A stretch of DNA of 64,000 nucleotides from Heterodera schachtii. Its lineage: Eukaryota; Nematoda; Chromadorea; Rhabditida; Heteroderidae. The notes beneath the pieces were generated by a model that was not told the DNA's origin, made no database searches, and worked only from the letters and a program-made list of their open reading frames with translations. Every line of letters begins with the position of its first letter. The stretch's first letter is position 1. Below, in pieces: positions 1 through 11,689 of this stretch. The position numbers and the translations under genes were made by a program. Where the stretch lies: positions 682,001-746,000 of the forward strand of contig SIJG01000055.1 in the NCBI GenBank assembly GCA_023374025.1, read 5' to 3'.

Positions 1-180
1 AAAGAACGGAAAATGCATTTTGGAAGATAAACATGAACGGATGAGTGAGCGAATTCAGCATTAGAGTTATGGTTCAATTTGGCCGGGGTATATTGGACCA
101 TCGAATGGGCCTCGCCCTCCTCCCCCGGCATCCTTCTCCTCTGTCGTGCCTTTTTCGTAAATTTCGCCAATGTTTTTTAG

Positions 181-2253
181 GTGGCGTCGGTTAGTCCGCA
201 AATCATTCCTTCATTCCCGCGCGGAGTTTTCGCTGTTTCTTTTGCCCCGGGGCAATTCCCTCAGGGAGCGGTGCCTCCGACTGACTGGGCGCAAGTGGTT
301 CGACTACGCCATTCTCTTCTGCATGTTTGCCACTAATCAGCTGTTCGGCCATTGCCCTCCCCTCCCCTCTCAGTGGGCTCAATTGCGTTACTTTGGCCAT
401 GGAACGGCCGTCCATTCCCCCGGGGGGTGCCGAGAGACTTTTCCTCACCGCAACCGGTGCTTCTCACAGTCGCTTTAAACAATTGACAACAAATTGATTG
501 CCTTAGGCTATGCCTTCACGCTTATTTTCACCATGGAAATGTTGCTGAAAGTGTTGGCCAATGGCTGCTTCTTCGGTTCCTTTGCGTACTTTAAGGACGG
601 ATGGAATGTGTTGGATGGCATTTTGGTGGTCATTTCTCTTACCAATGTCGTCATCGAAGCCTTTGTTTCGGGAGGTCCCAACTCGGCACAGTCTTTTCAG
701 TCCCCAGTCTCTGTTCCCGTCCTTCAGACTCCCCGAAAATATTCGCCGTCATTCGCGTTCTCCGCCTGTTGCGCGCCCTCCGTCCGTTGCGCGTCATAAA
801 CCGCGCCCCGGGCGTTAAGCTTGTCGTGATGACATTGATCAGCTCGTTGAAACCAATCGGAAACATCGTGCTCATTTGCTGCACCTTTTTCATCATTTTT
901 GGCATTCTCGGGGTCCAACTGTTCAAAGTAAAAGTGCCGAAATGCCACTGACTAAATGGACATTCCTCCCGTCCAGGGAATGATGTTCCATTGTGTCGGG
1001 CCCGACCTTTCCAATGTGTCCACCCGGGCCGACTGTTTGGCCGACCCGCGCAACAAATGGGTGAATCAGCGGTACAACTTCGACAATTTGGGACAGGTGC
1101 TGCTGCTGAGTCGCTTTCCATTTGGCATTTGCCTTTTGCCGTCCCTTCCAGGCACTGATGTCCCTTTTTGTGTTGTCCAGCAAAGACGGATGGGTGTCCA
1201 TTATGTACCAGGGCATCGACGCGGTCGCCGTCGGTCCGTCCTAATATTTTCCGTTTCCCAAATTCCGTCGAAACTTTCGCTTTTTCTTAGATTTTCAACC
1301 CATCGAAAATTACAATGAATGGCGAATGATCTATTTTATCTCCTTTCTGCTGCTGGTCGGCTTCTTTGTGCTGAATATGTTCGTCGGCGTGGTGGTGGAC
1401 AATTTCCACAAGTGCAAAGAGACACTTGAGGCGGAAATGCGCGAGAAGGCGCGGCAGAAACAGCTGCAGCGGAGGCAGAAGCGGCAACACTTCGCGGAAG
1501 AGGCGGAGCGGGAGGCGCGGAAACGCGGAAAACCGGTGAGTGGACACGGAATGGCGACGGAGGGGGGGGGGGGCGGTGCCTAAAACCGAAATGATGGTAC
1601 GCGACAATAGTGCCAAAAAAGGATGGCATTGTGCCTTGGCATGTTTTAAGTTGCGGTTGCCCTTTTCAGGCTGATTCATTGCCCTATTGGCATCGCTACG
1701 GTCCGTTTCGCCTTTTTACGCACGGAGTGATCACTTCCAAATACTTCGACTTGGCCATCGCCGCCGTAATTGGCGTCAATGTCGTCTCAATGGCCATGGA
1801 GTTTTACATGATGCCCGATGGACTCAAATATTTGCTGCGTACTCTCAATTACTTATTCACTGCCGTTTTCACTTTGGAAGCCGCGATGAAACTGTACGCA
1901 CTCGGACTGAAACGGTTTTTGGCGGAACGGTAAGTTACGGTATTTTTGTAATTAAAAACGATTTTTAAATTTCTGGGAAGTTGGAACCAATTGGACATGT
2001 TTATTGTGTTGTTGTCCATTGCCGGGATTTTGTTCGAAGAGTTCGAAGCACTTGAACTGCCGATAAATCCGACAATCATTCGCGTGATGAGAGTTCTGCG
2101 AATTGCCAGAGGCAACTTTTAAATTCAATTCCATAATTGTCACTTGCAGTTGGTAATTCATTTGGTAATGTCTCTATCCCCTCACTCCCCATCTCTCTCT
2201 CCCTCCTCTTTTTCTTTCTCATCTCTCCTCTCTCCTCTCTCCCTCCTCTTTTT

Positions 2254-2287
<34 letters not shown>

Positions 2288-3067
2288 CCTCCTCTTTTTC
2301 TTTCTCATCTTTCCTCTCTCCTCTCTCCCTCCTCTTTTTCTCTCCCCTCTCTCTCTCTTCTCTCTCCTCTCCATACCTTAAATAGTAGGGGGGGGGGGGG
2401 GGGTCAACCGAAATTTTTGTTGCGAAAGGGTCCCAGCCATGTAATTTGGCGACCTTTTTTTTTTTTTTTGCGCCGCGCTTTTTCAAGAAAATTTCGCGAA
2501 CAGGGGGGCCGGCGGTGCCGGTAGGCGCCGCCGGGAAAATTTTTGAAAATTCGAGTGCAATTTGTTAACAGATTTTCACTAAGAAACTGCCACATTTGCG
2601 ATTTTTTAACAAGGCGCTGACTTTTTTGTTTTTAAAAACGCTTTTTTTTTGGGGCGCGATTTTTTAAATAAACTTTTTGGGTGACAGGGGGGTCCGGCGA
2701 CGCCGATAGGCGTCGCCGGGAAAATTTTTTTGTACTTTTAATGCTATTTGTTAACAGATTTTGTCTAAAAATAACCAAATTTTGAGATTTTGGGCTAATT
2801 TTTTAAGAAAAAAATGGGTTTTGGGAGGCCGGCGGCGCCGATAGGCGCCGCCGGGGAAAATTTTATTTTAATTAAAATAATGGTTTTTAAAGTAACCTGT
2901 CAACAATTAAAATAAAATATCATTTTGTAGGCACCGCTGAGGAAATTTTTTTAAATTAAATTTGTTAAATTTTTTTTTGTTGAACGAAATTGATTAAATT
3001 TTAAAGAATTTTGTTAAATTATTTAAATTTTCTTCGCCTTTCCCCTCTCCTTTCTCACTCCTCTCTC

Positions 3068-3103
<36 letters not shown>

Positions 3104-4653
3104 TCTCTCTCTTTCCTTTCTTTCACTCCTCTCTCTCTCTCTTCTCTCTCTCTCTCTTTCTCTCTTCGTTCTCTCTCTCTCCCTCTCCCTCTCTGTCCTT
3201 AATTACTTCGCCTTTTTCGTTTCAGTTCTCAAATTACTCAAAATGGCAAAGGGTATTCGTTCTCTATTGGACACTGTCGGTGAAGCATTGCCCCAAGTGG
3301 GCAATCTCGGCTCGCTCTTCTTCCTTCTGTTTTTCATCTTCGCCGCCCTCGGCGTCGAATTGTTCGGCCGTCTCGGTACCGATGCTTTTCCCCCTTTTCC
3401 CCCTTCGTTTTGAATTCCTTTAGCGCTTTTCCCTCCCCGTCCATTTTTTGGCATTTCATTTTTCAATTTTTAAGAATGCAGCGAAGATCACCCGTGCGAT
3501 GGGTTGGGGGAGCACGCCCATTTTAAGAATTTTGGAATGGCTTTTCTAACACTCTTTCGCATCGCAACGGGGGATAATTGGAACGGCATTATGAAGGTGA
3601 GAAGAACGGGCGGCACTGAAACCGACCAAAACATCGGCTTCTTTTGAGGATGCCCTTCGGGATGACTGTGACCCTTCCGACCATTGTGAGGTCAGTGAAT
3701 GGATGTGATCCATCCGACCGATCGTCGCTTTTCGTTCGGCGGTCCTTTCGCATTTTTTCGCCGTTTCTTTTTTCAGCGCAATTGTTGCGTGGACCCCATT
3801 TTGGCCCCGTGCTTCTTCGTCGTGTTCGTGCTGATCTCCCAATTTGTTTTGGTCAATGTTGTCGTTGCGGTACTCATGAAACATTTGGAGGAGAGCAACA
3901 AAAGGGACGAAGCGACCGACGCCAAAGCGGCAGAGGAGGAAAAAGCCGCGCGAGTGGCACGAGAAACAGGACGCGGAGACGGAGGAGTTGCTGGAAGAAG
4001 AAGCGGAGATCGAAGCGGAAGAAGCTGAGGAAGAAGCGGATGAGCAACAGTTGGGAGAGGAACTGCTGGTAAGAGAGGGGCGCGGGACTGCCACACTCTT
4101 TGGCATTCTCTTTCGAGGCGCACATCGAACGCGACCTTTTCGAAGTGGAGCAGCGTCTGGCCGAGTCCGGAAGGCGTTCAGCCTCTGAACGGGGTTCCGT
4201 GCAAATCTTCGACGTGTCTGCTGAGTTCATCGTCCAGCCCCTGCCGCGTGTCCCTTTTTCGTCCGTTCGCCCCATTCTCAGGCGTCGCTCGTCCCCTCCG
4301 CGTCGCTTCGGCGAGGGGACAATCGCCGCGCCCTTTTTGTTGCCCGACATTCCCTTCACAGCGGAGGAAGTCGGAAGTACCGCAGGAGTCCGAAACAGCA
4401 GCCTACGGAAGAGGAGGAGGAAGACGAAGACACGCTTGGTGAGGTGGACGCGGAATTGGAATTCGGATGGACAGAGGCCAAAAGCGGAAGGGGTGGCGAG
4501 TTGCAGAGGGGCATCAGCAGTGACAGAGTGATTTATGAGGTGGAGGAGCACCCGGCAGAAGAAATGGCGGAGGATGAAGCGGCCAACGGAGGAGAGAAAG
4601 GCACAACGGAAGCGGAGACACGGAAAAGAGAGGAGGCGGAAAAACGAAAATGA
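181..4653 (+). CDS. cca-1: T-type (Cav3) voltage-gated calcium channel alpha-1 subunit, 3' half
   Basis: Pore-forming subunit of a low-voltage-activated calcium channel of the plasma membrane. The 5' half (domains I-II) lies outside the window. Domain III S2-S3 runs from about 507 ([19 protein letters not shown]), the III S4 voltage sensor is at about 740-800 ([18 protein letters not shown]), and the III filter SSKDGWV is at 1170-1195. Domain IV starts at 1670; IV S4 is split by an intron ([10 protein letters not shown], then [10 protein letters not shown]), and the IV filter TGDNW is at about 3575. The aspartates in filters III and IV are the Cav3 signature. Exons read: 507-675, about 728-927, 977-1096, 1152-1233, 1291-1535, 1670-1929, 1981-2111, 3226-3375, 3475-3596, 3649-3690, 3777 onward; the codon phases I checked agree. 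The intron at 2112 has a GC donor. After HLEESNK the frame closes at 4028, while an acidic tail continues in another frame to a stop at 4653. That is a probable frameshift or missed intron, so the C-terminus is uncertain. Confidence 0.93.
2187..2372. repeat. CT-rich microsatellite in channel intron
   Basis: Interrupted (CT)n and CCTCTTTTTCTTTCTC-type pyrimidine repeats inside the 1.1-kb GC-AG intron of the calcium-channel gene. The longest pure CT run is near 2260-2288. Confidence 0.9.
2393..2900. mobile_element. Three-unit array of the palindromic-core repeat in channel intron
   Basis: Three units sit at about 2508-2535, 2693-2720 and 2829-2854. Each is a GC-rich palindrome of the form GGCGGCGCC-GATA-GGCGCCGCC (variants differ by compensating bases), followed by poly-A/T and a shared tail resembling AATTTGTTAACAGATTTT. 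The same unit recurs more than ten times in the right half of the window inside hAT-like elements, so this is probably a transposon remnant. No clear terminal repeats or target duplication could be found here. It inflates an intron that is otherwise two pyrimidine microsatellites. Confidence 0.75.
3037..3195. repeat. Second CT microsatellite in channel intron
   Basis: Imperfect (CT)n tract ending about 30 nt before the 3' splice site at 3225. It may act as an extended polypyrimidine tract. Confidence 0.9.
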
Positions 4654-4675
4654 GTGGAAAAAATATGGCACGGAA

Positions 4676-5925
4676 AGAGAGGCGGAAAGGGTAAAAAGGA
4701 GGCGGAAGAGGAAAATAAGCGAAAGAGCAAAGAGAGGCGGAAAGGGTAAAAAGGAGGCGGAAGAGGGAAAATAAACGAAAGAGCAAAAGAGAGGCGGAAA
4801 GGGTAAAAAGGAGGCGGAAGAGGGAAAATAAACGAAAGAGCAAAAGAGAGGCGGAAAGGGTAAAAAGGAGGCGGAAGAGGGAAAATAAACGAAAGAGCAA
4901 AAGAGAGGCGGAAAGGGTAAAAAGGAGGCGGAGGAGGGAAAATAAACGAAAGAGCAAAAGAGAGGCGGAAAGGGTAAAAAGGAGGCGGAGGAGGGAAAAT
5001 AAACGAAAGAGCAAAAGAGAGGCGGAAAGGGTAAAAAGGAGGCGGAAGAAGGAAAATAAGCGAAAGAGCAAAAGAGAGGCGGAAAGGGTAAAAAGGAGGC
5101 GGAAGAAGGAAAATAAGCGAAAGAGCAAAAGAGAGGCGGAAAGGGTAAAAAGGAGGCGGAGGAGGGAAAATAAACGAAAGAGCAAAAGAGAGGCGGAAAG
5201 GGTTAAAAAGGAGGCGGAGGAGGGAAATAAACGAAAGAGCAAAGAGAGGCGGAAAGGGTAAAAGGAGGCGTGAAGAGGGAAAATAAACGAAAGAGCAAAA
5301 GAGAGGCGGAAAAGGGTAAAAGGAGGCGGAGAGAGGGAAATAAACGAAAGAGCAAAAGGAGGCGGAAAGGGTAAAAAGGAGGCGGAAGAGGGAAATAACC
5401 GAAAGAGCAATAAGAGAGGCGGAAAGGGTAAAAAGGAGGCGGAAGAGGGAAAATAACGAAAGAGCAAAAGAGAGGCGGAAAGGGTAAAAAGGAGGCGGCA
5501 AGAGGGAAAATAAACGAAAGAGCAAAAGAGAGGCGGAAGGGTTATCGGGAAGTGGTAAAAGGAGCGGAGGAGGGAAATAACGAAAGAGAAAAAGAGAGCG
5601 GAAATGGTAAAAAAGAGGCGAAGAGGAAAATAAAGAAAGAGCAAAAGAGAGTCGGAAAGGGTAAAAAGAGGCGGAAGAAGTGTAAATACACGAAAGAGCA
5701 AAAGAGAGGCGGAAAGGTAAAAAGGAGGCTGAAGATGAGAGGGAACGAGAGTAAAAAGGAGGCGGAAGAGGGAAAAAAAAGGTGGCGGAAGAGGGAAAAT
5801 AACGAAAGAGCAAAAGAGAGGCGGAAAGGGTAAAAAGGAGGCGGAAGAGGGAAAATAAGCGAAAGAGCAAAAGAGAGGCGGAAAGGGTAAAAAGGAGGCG
5901 GAAGAGGGAAAATAAGCGAAAAGGG
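4676..5925. repeat. 57-bp purine-rich minisatellite, about 20+ copies
   Basis: Tandem units start with GAGGCGGAAAGGGTAAAAAG and end with AACGAAAGAGCAAAAGA. The period is about 57 bp in the regular left part (4676-5200); the right part (5230-5800) is more diverged with small indels. It begins about 20 bp after the calcium-channel stop codon, so it is probably in the 3' UTR or just beyond. Since 57 is a multiple of three, long spurious reading frames run through it on the minus strand. Confidence 0.92.
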
Positions 5926-7188
5926 CATAAAAGACAACAGCAGACATTCACTTATCAAACACCGCCCACTGTTTGTATTACTTAATTTCCAACCTGTTCT
6001 ATTCATCCTAAGGGCAACGGTCGGACAAAATGCCCTTCCGTCCGTGCCAATCCAACTTTTGTTTTCTCAAGGGCGAATGACCGCGGCCCAACGGATCACC
6101 CAATATCCGACGGACCAACCGACCGACCGATCGTTGTTTTTGGCGTTGGTCCGTCGGATGTTTTTTCACTTCCTATCACTGACCTTCTGTTGCTTCCGAC
6201 TCGTTCAGTTTCTCCTCCTTTGAACTGCTCAAACAGATTTAATTATAAATATAAATTCGTTTTTATTTAAAATTTGCATTTTTCGGTCGGAGAGTGTCGC
6301 GTCGCGCACTCCCATCGGTTAAGCAGCAGTGTGCACTTAAACCCAGAGGATCTCCGTTAAATGCGGCACTACTACTTAGCGGATGGGCTGCTTCTGCTGA
6401 TGCACATTTGAATGTTTCTTGAGAGTGTACATTTTGAATTGAAAGTGAATGGCCAAAGGGGGGGGGGAGGGATCGATTGGCCAATTCGTATCCCATGGGC
6501 TGAAGATGGAATGAGAAGCATTGGAGGGATGGGCAGGGATTTGTATGGATGGAAGCTGAGGGTGCCCGTCCAGAGGGAGGGATTTCCATCACATATTGGG
6601 CGCGAGACTGTCAGCCGACGACTGCCCCACCACCCCGGGCCAGGCGCACCTGCCAAAAGAGAGCATCGCTTTGTTTGGGTACTTTAGGCTTAATCAAATC
6701 CCAGAGAATTGGACCGGGCGCAGAGAGAGAGAGAGATGGAAAAAGGGGCGAGAGACGAAAGCAGCAGGGGGATAGGAGAGAGGAAGAGAGAGGGAAAGAG
6801 GGAGGAGGGGAGGGGGGGGGGGGGGGGGTGGAAGGGGGTGAGCAAAGGGAAGGGCGCCTCGTCTCGGCTCGGCTTGTCCTTGTCCTTTTGCTCGTCCTCC
6901 GTGTTGTCTGTCTTTCTGTTCACCGATTGTTGCTAAATGCGCTTTTCCCCCCTTTTATGCCATTATTTCCCCTCCTTTCTTTCCCTGCGCTTCTTTCGCT
7001 GCTGTTTAATCAAATTCTTTTGCTTGGCTCTGCCGTTTACATCGAATGTACAAATATACAAATCTTCGTGAAAAAGAAACGTTTCACTTGGCAAATATTT
7101 TCTTTCTTTGTTTCCAATTGTAAAATGCGCAAAACAAGTACAGTATGCTCGTGTCGTGGCCGCCTCTACCGTATCTCTGTCCTCTATT
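5926..7188. other. Intergenic stretch between calcium channel and troponin I
   Basis: No convincing exon on either strand. It contains a short dyad near 6090-6160 (the CCGACGGACCAACCGACC region), a GA-rich run at 6720-6830 ending in about 18 G, and AT-rich sequence at 6235-6275. The 3' UTR of the minus-strand troponin gene would lie in the right part. Confidence 0.6.
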
Positions 7189-8329
7189 TCATCCATTCCG
7201 CTTTGCTGGTGTCCGCTCGGCTGCTGTCCTGACGATATTTTTCTTTTTTTTTTCACCTTTCCCCGCCCTTTTTTGCCTCGTCGAGCATGGCGAATTTGCC
7301 TCCGTCCCGTCCGATGTTCTTCAGAGTTGATCGGTAGTCCACCTGCGTTTCCTCCGATCATTTCTCCCATTTGTCTTACCGTCCCCTACAGTATACCTTC
7401 GCCGCGTTTTGCTTTTTGATTTTGTCGAATCTGACCATAGTTCACTTTCGTCCTTTCTCTTCAACAGAGTTCGCTTACTGTGTGTCCATTTTGCTGATTC
7501 TTTTCAGTGTTGGTTTTACGCTGAAAAGGCAAAAATAAAAATAAATTTAAATTTAAATTAAATTAAATTTTCTCACAATTTCCCTCGCAAGTCATTGACA
7601 GCGATTGTCAGCTCATTGATCTCAAAATCTTTCTGGCGAATGGTGTAGCTGAGGTCGTACACAGAGTCTTCCAGGGAGAGAATCCGCTGGCGAAACTTTT
7701 CGCCAAGTACAAGCAATTGGGCTGTGGTGGGCATGGCCATTTGGCAATTGGACTGTCTGATCACCCCCTTTCTTTCTCCCTCTCTCTCCCCATCTCCCTC
7801 TCTCTCTCTTCTCTCTCTTTCTCTCTCTTTCCCCCTTTGTTCATTACTTTTGAGTCTGATCAGTTCAACATTTTATGACCCTTTCTGATCATTTCTTTCC
7901 ACTCTGATCAGCAGTTCATTTCCCAATGTTTCCCTCCCATTTAACCCCCTCTCCCCCCCCCCCCCCCTCCGATCATTCTTTTGTTGACCTTCGTTCATCG
8001 TTTCCAAATTGTCCGGCACTTGGGGAATTCGTTCGTGCAGCACTTTTTGGCGCTCCTCCGCCCGCTGCTGTTGCTGCAACTTCAGGTCCTCCGTGGCCTT
8101 CAGCATCAACAGCTTCTGTAAAAGGCCCTGAAGGCCATTACGGGCGATCCCTTCGCCCGTCGACCCTTTGGCCGTCACTTACGCGCAGCTTTTTCTTCCG
8201 CTCCGGCGTCAGGAAGCCCTTCTTGGCCTTTTTGGCCCTGCCCGCCTCCTCCAATCGCTTGCGCACCTCCGCCTTCTTGCGCTCCCTGTCTGCCTTCAGC
8301 ACGCGCTTCAAACTTTGTTTGATTGCCAT
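7189..8329 (-). CDS. tni: Troponin I
   Basis: Inhibitory subunit of the troponin complex on muscle thin filaments; it blocks actomyosin at low calcium. I read seven exons with matching phases (minus strand): 8329-8183, 8115-7989, 7721-7577, 7520-7479, 7430-7397, 7342-7257, 7228-7189, giving 206 residues. Diagnostic segments are [19 protein letters not shown] (residues about 38-56, troponin C/T contact), [15 protein letters not shown] (end of the coiled-coil arm) and [12 protein letters not shown] (inhibitory, actin-binding peptide). The inhibitory peptide is on a 42-nt exon that is easy to miss, which makes the gene look truncated at LRGK. The acidic C-terminal extension of some nematode troponin I isoforms is absent. 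ATG 8329 opens the first recognisable exon; an additional 5' exon cannot be excluded. Confidence 0.92.
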
Positions 8330-8970
8330 GGTTGGCTTTAACTTACCCCCCCCCCCCCTTCCGTTCGCTTTCCCCCCCCCCTCCCCAACTCACATCCGTC
8401 TCCTCATCCCCAGTCAGCCCTCTGACTAACGAAGCGGACGAACAACTAAGTTCCATATGATCGAAATCGGCGGATGAATGCTTTTAATGCTCATTTGGCC
8501 CCTTCTTTTATCGGTCCCCAATTTGCCAATCGTTTTGTGATGCCAATTCGTCTCCAATTTCCCCCCCCCCCCTCCCCTCTCTTCTTTTCTCCCCGCTTTT
8601 TCAATTGTCCTCTCTCTTCATCCTTTATGTTCTTTTTGCTGATCTGTGTGATCAAATTGCCATAAATATTTACTTTTTATGCTTTTTCAGTTCAATTGAA
8701 AGGAATGTTTGAAAGAAAATGTGAAAAACAAACAAACAAAAAAAGGGAACGATCATTCGGCGGAGGTTAATCAAAGGAACAAAAGGCACCGATTGGGGGG
8801 GGGGAGGGGGATTGGGGCCAATGCATGTGAATTAATGGTTGATGGGTTTGACGAATGGTGGGTTAGTTGAGAAGGATGAGCTGTTGGCACCGACCGACCC
8901 AATCGGTCTCTGATCGCTTTGACCTCCGATCGGTCACCCGTTGATCCGCTCGCCGTCTCCGCTTGGCCCT
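8330..8970. other. Spacer between troponin I and potassium channel
   Basis: No exon recognised. It holds C-runs (8346-8357, 8377-8387, 8562-8572), a GA/CAAACA-rich stretch at 8700-8745 and a G-run at 8797-8804. It should contain the troponin I promoter and the 3' end of the potassium-channel transcript; both genes are on the minus strand. Confidence 0.55.
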
Positions 8971-9789
8971 TCACACTCTCAGCGATGGTGAGTCGGTATT
9001 CTCTCTGCTCGCCCTCCCCTTGCCTCCGCCGTTGTCGCTGCTCCGCTGCACCGCAATGACTGGCGCCGACTGTCGCCGTTTGCGCAGTCTGTCGAATTGA
9101 TTGGCCGTTTCCGCCGGCGAACTTTTGTCAAAGGCCGGCGAATTACGACGGCTCCACGGCCGCGTGTGAAGCATCAGCGACTGCGAGTATTTGGTGATGC
9201 TCATCCTCGCCTGAGGTCAAAACTGTTAAGCACTGATAAGGAAGGGATTGGCACCTTCCGCGAAGCCTCGAAGGCTTTGGCACGAATCTCTTCCTGAAGA
9301 ATGAAATAACACATGGAGAAGAGAACGACGCCCAAGACGATGAAGAACCTGAACTAATTAACACCCTCATTAGCAAATGGACCGACAAAGAGAGCAATTA
9401 ATGACATATTGGCCAAAATGATGCGCGACTGAGAGGGAAAAACGTCGCCAAAGCCGATCAGAGCGACGGAGTTGAATAGGAAGTAAAAGGAGGTGAAGTA
9501 ATCCCAGTTGGTCATCAGGGAGAACAGCGCGGACACGGCCAACAAATAGAGACAGAAAAGGAACACTCCGCACAGAAAGACGCGCCGCTGTTCCAACGCG
9601 GCGGTCGAATCGGACGCGGCGGAGCGATTGCGCGCGGCAGCGACCGCGACGAGTTGCTTACGGCAACCACCGGAAGCGACGGAAGAGGAGGCGGAAGAGC
9701 CTTTCCATGCTGAAAATGGAGTGGAGGGACAACAGCGAATCATCAACACACAGACAAAGAAAAAAAGACAGTGAAAGAGAGAGAGAAGG

Positions 9790-9820
<31 letters not shown>

Positions 9821-11307
9821 AAGGGAAAGAGAGAGAGAGGGAGAGAGAGAGAGAGAGAGAGAGAGGGGGAGAGAGAGAGAGAGAGAGAGAGAGAAGAAGG
9901 GAAAGGAGTACCGGTTGGAAGGGACAGGTCACTAGAGCGACGCACAAAGGGCGGGTTTTTGCTGAAACGGGCATTCTTCTGACGTATGCCTGTCAAAGTA
10001 TTGTATTTATCATGCAAATCTCATACCTGGCTTTGCCCCCCCCCCTTGTCCATTTTCCCTTTTATTTTTCTTTTTCTTCCCCCCCCCCAATTTCCCACCA
10101 TTAAATATAAATGTGCCGCTCTCCGCTCCTCCGTTTTCCGCCGTGGTCAGTTCGGTTTGGCTGCTGCCCGTGCCCTTCGCCAGCAGTGCCCTTTCCTTTT
10201 CCTCACCTTCCGTACTCAAATGGCCGTCCCTCGGCCGTCGTCCGTCTCTCACCGAACGCAACAGCCGAGACGAAGAGAATTCTGAAGGAGTTGGCCAATG
10301 TCTTTCTCTTACAATTTGCCTTTACTTCGCAATGTCTGCGGAAGGTTTGCCGAGGCGAAAGCCAAGCGACGAGTGCCGTAAGACTTGGCACGATTGTACA
10401 GCCAAATGAGCACGTTGCGGAACATGTTCCCCTCCTCTTTGATGAAGGCGAAGAACAAAGGAATGCCAAACACGCCGTAAATCACCGTGGCAATACGGGC
10501 GGACGTTGTGCTGGCAGAGATTGTGCCGTAGCCAATTGTGGTGTACACGCTGAAAGAGCCGCGGGAAGTGTTACTCCCGGGGGTCAACTAATCAATTAAT
10601 TATGAATTAATTAATCGGCTGGCATAAGAATTGCCTGAAGGCGTAAATGATGGCATTTGTGAAGTCGGACATCGGATGGGTTATCGTCCGGTTGATCTTT
10701 TGTTGGTTCTTTGTCTGATCAGTCCTTCCCATTATGCCACTCACTTCGTGCCATCTCCGGTAACAATTTTCCACCTCTCCCAAAAATGTGTTCATTTGTC
10801 GGAAACAGTCCGCGCTGTTCTGTGCGTCGCAGAATTTCTCCAATTCGGCCAATTTCGTTGTACGTCCGTCCAAACATCGCTGCTCATATTGGGCCAATTG
10901 TTGGTCATCGTGGGCACCGTCCAACGCCTAAACAAAACATTCATTCAAAAACCATAATTAGGTGACTAATTGGCAAATGTAGTCGCAACTAACTAACTAA
11001 TAATCACCTGGAAAAGAAGTGCCCCTGCCACCGTATAAATTGGCAAAGCGAAGGCGTAAAATGCGTGCCAAAGGCGCGTCCGTTGCAACTCGCGTTTCGT
11101 CCGTTGCAAAGCGTTTCCTACACTCGCGGTCAAAGCAATCAAATTGCGCCGCGTGTCCGACTGAATTGAGCCGGCGCTGGAATGGCGGTGCCGGCTGAGA
11201 GCGGCGGCAGTGGCGAGGGGCGGCACCGCGCAATGAACGGCGGCGGCATTCTTTTGAGACAATCGTCCGATATCAATGGAAAGGATGGAGGAGCCGTTCA
11301 GCTGCAT
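8971..11307 (-). CDS. Two-pore-domain (K2P/TWK) potassium channel
   Basis: Leak-type potassium channel subunit of the plasma membrane. TM1 is AFALPIYTVAGALLF near 11030-11060. A long extracellular cap with Cys residues (CLDG, NCYRRW) follows at 10927-10720. Pore 1 reads SVYTTIGYGT (10549-10520), TM2 follows, then TM3 GVFLFCLYLLAVSALF (about 9560), pore 2 NSVALIGFGDVFPS (about 9450) and TM4 FFIVLGVVLFSMCYF (about 9350). The basic, Ser/Arg-rich cytoplasmic tail ends at 8971. Exons read: 11307-11008, 10927-10635, 10549-10326, 10281-10253, then about 9710-9390, 9357-9254 and 9205-8971. The intron at 10634 uses a GC donor. An AG lies directly before ATG 11307, so an upstream exon is possible. The exon near 9710-9590 is the least certain part. 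The TWK paralogue cannot be assigned. Confidence 0.9.
9772..9902. repeat. GA microsatellite in potassium-channel intron
   Basis: About 130 bp of imperfect (GA)n with GGGA interruptions, inside the large intron that separates the TM2 and TM3 exons of the minus-strand K2P gene. It is a CT tract on the transcript. Confidence 0.93.
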
Positions 11308-11689
11308 CTGAGAATGGCATGCGACTCATATTGCCCTTGGCTTTGGCATCGGACCCTTTCCCCAATAATCGTTTTTCCGTTTTTGGCACTTTCCCCGGGG
11401 CAAAGTTTTGGGTGCCCTTAAAATATTATTTAAATATTAGGAGCATAAATTTCTTGCTCGTGATTTAAACGGACGGAAATATTCAGCGATAGCCAAAGAG
11501 GGAACACGAAAAAAATTGGCAAATAGAGGGAAATGGGGCGGGAGAGGGCAATGGGAGGGGGGGGGGGGACAAGGACTGTCTGGATGTAGAACACAACTAA
11601 TTTTATAAAAGAAAAAGCATATTAAAATTGTAACGGATGGAAAGGGAGCAAAGCGATTGGGGTGAAGAGATGGAAAGGGATGGCATGGC

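Noticed and set aside
651..1121. 156-codon minus-strand frame
   Set aside because: Shadow of the calcium-channel exons on the plus strand, which carry the recognised S4 and pore motifs.
1..4653. NALCN/NCA sodium-leak channel as identity of the first gene
   Set aside because: The filters read KDGW and GDNW and the linker and S4 segments match Cav3; NALCN has different pore residues and domain III-IV linkers.
4676..5925. CRISPR array
   Set aside because: The repeat has no unique spacers, the organism is a eukaryote and there are no cas genes; it is a minisatellite.
4514..5951. Overlapping minus-strand open frames of 472 and 477 codons (Phe/Ser/Pro/Leu-rich)
   Set aside because: They run across the 57-bp minisatellite, whose period is a multiple of three, so any frame without a stop in one unit stays open. 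No family motif.
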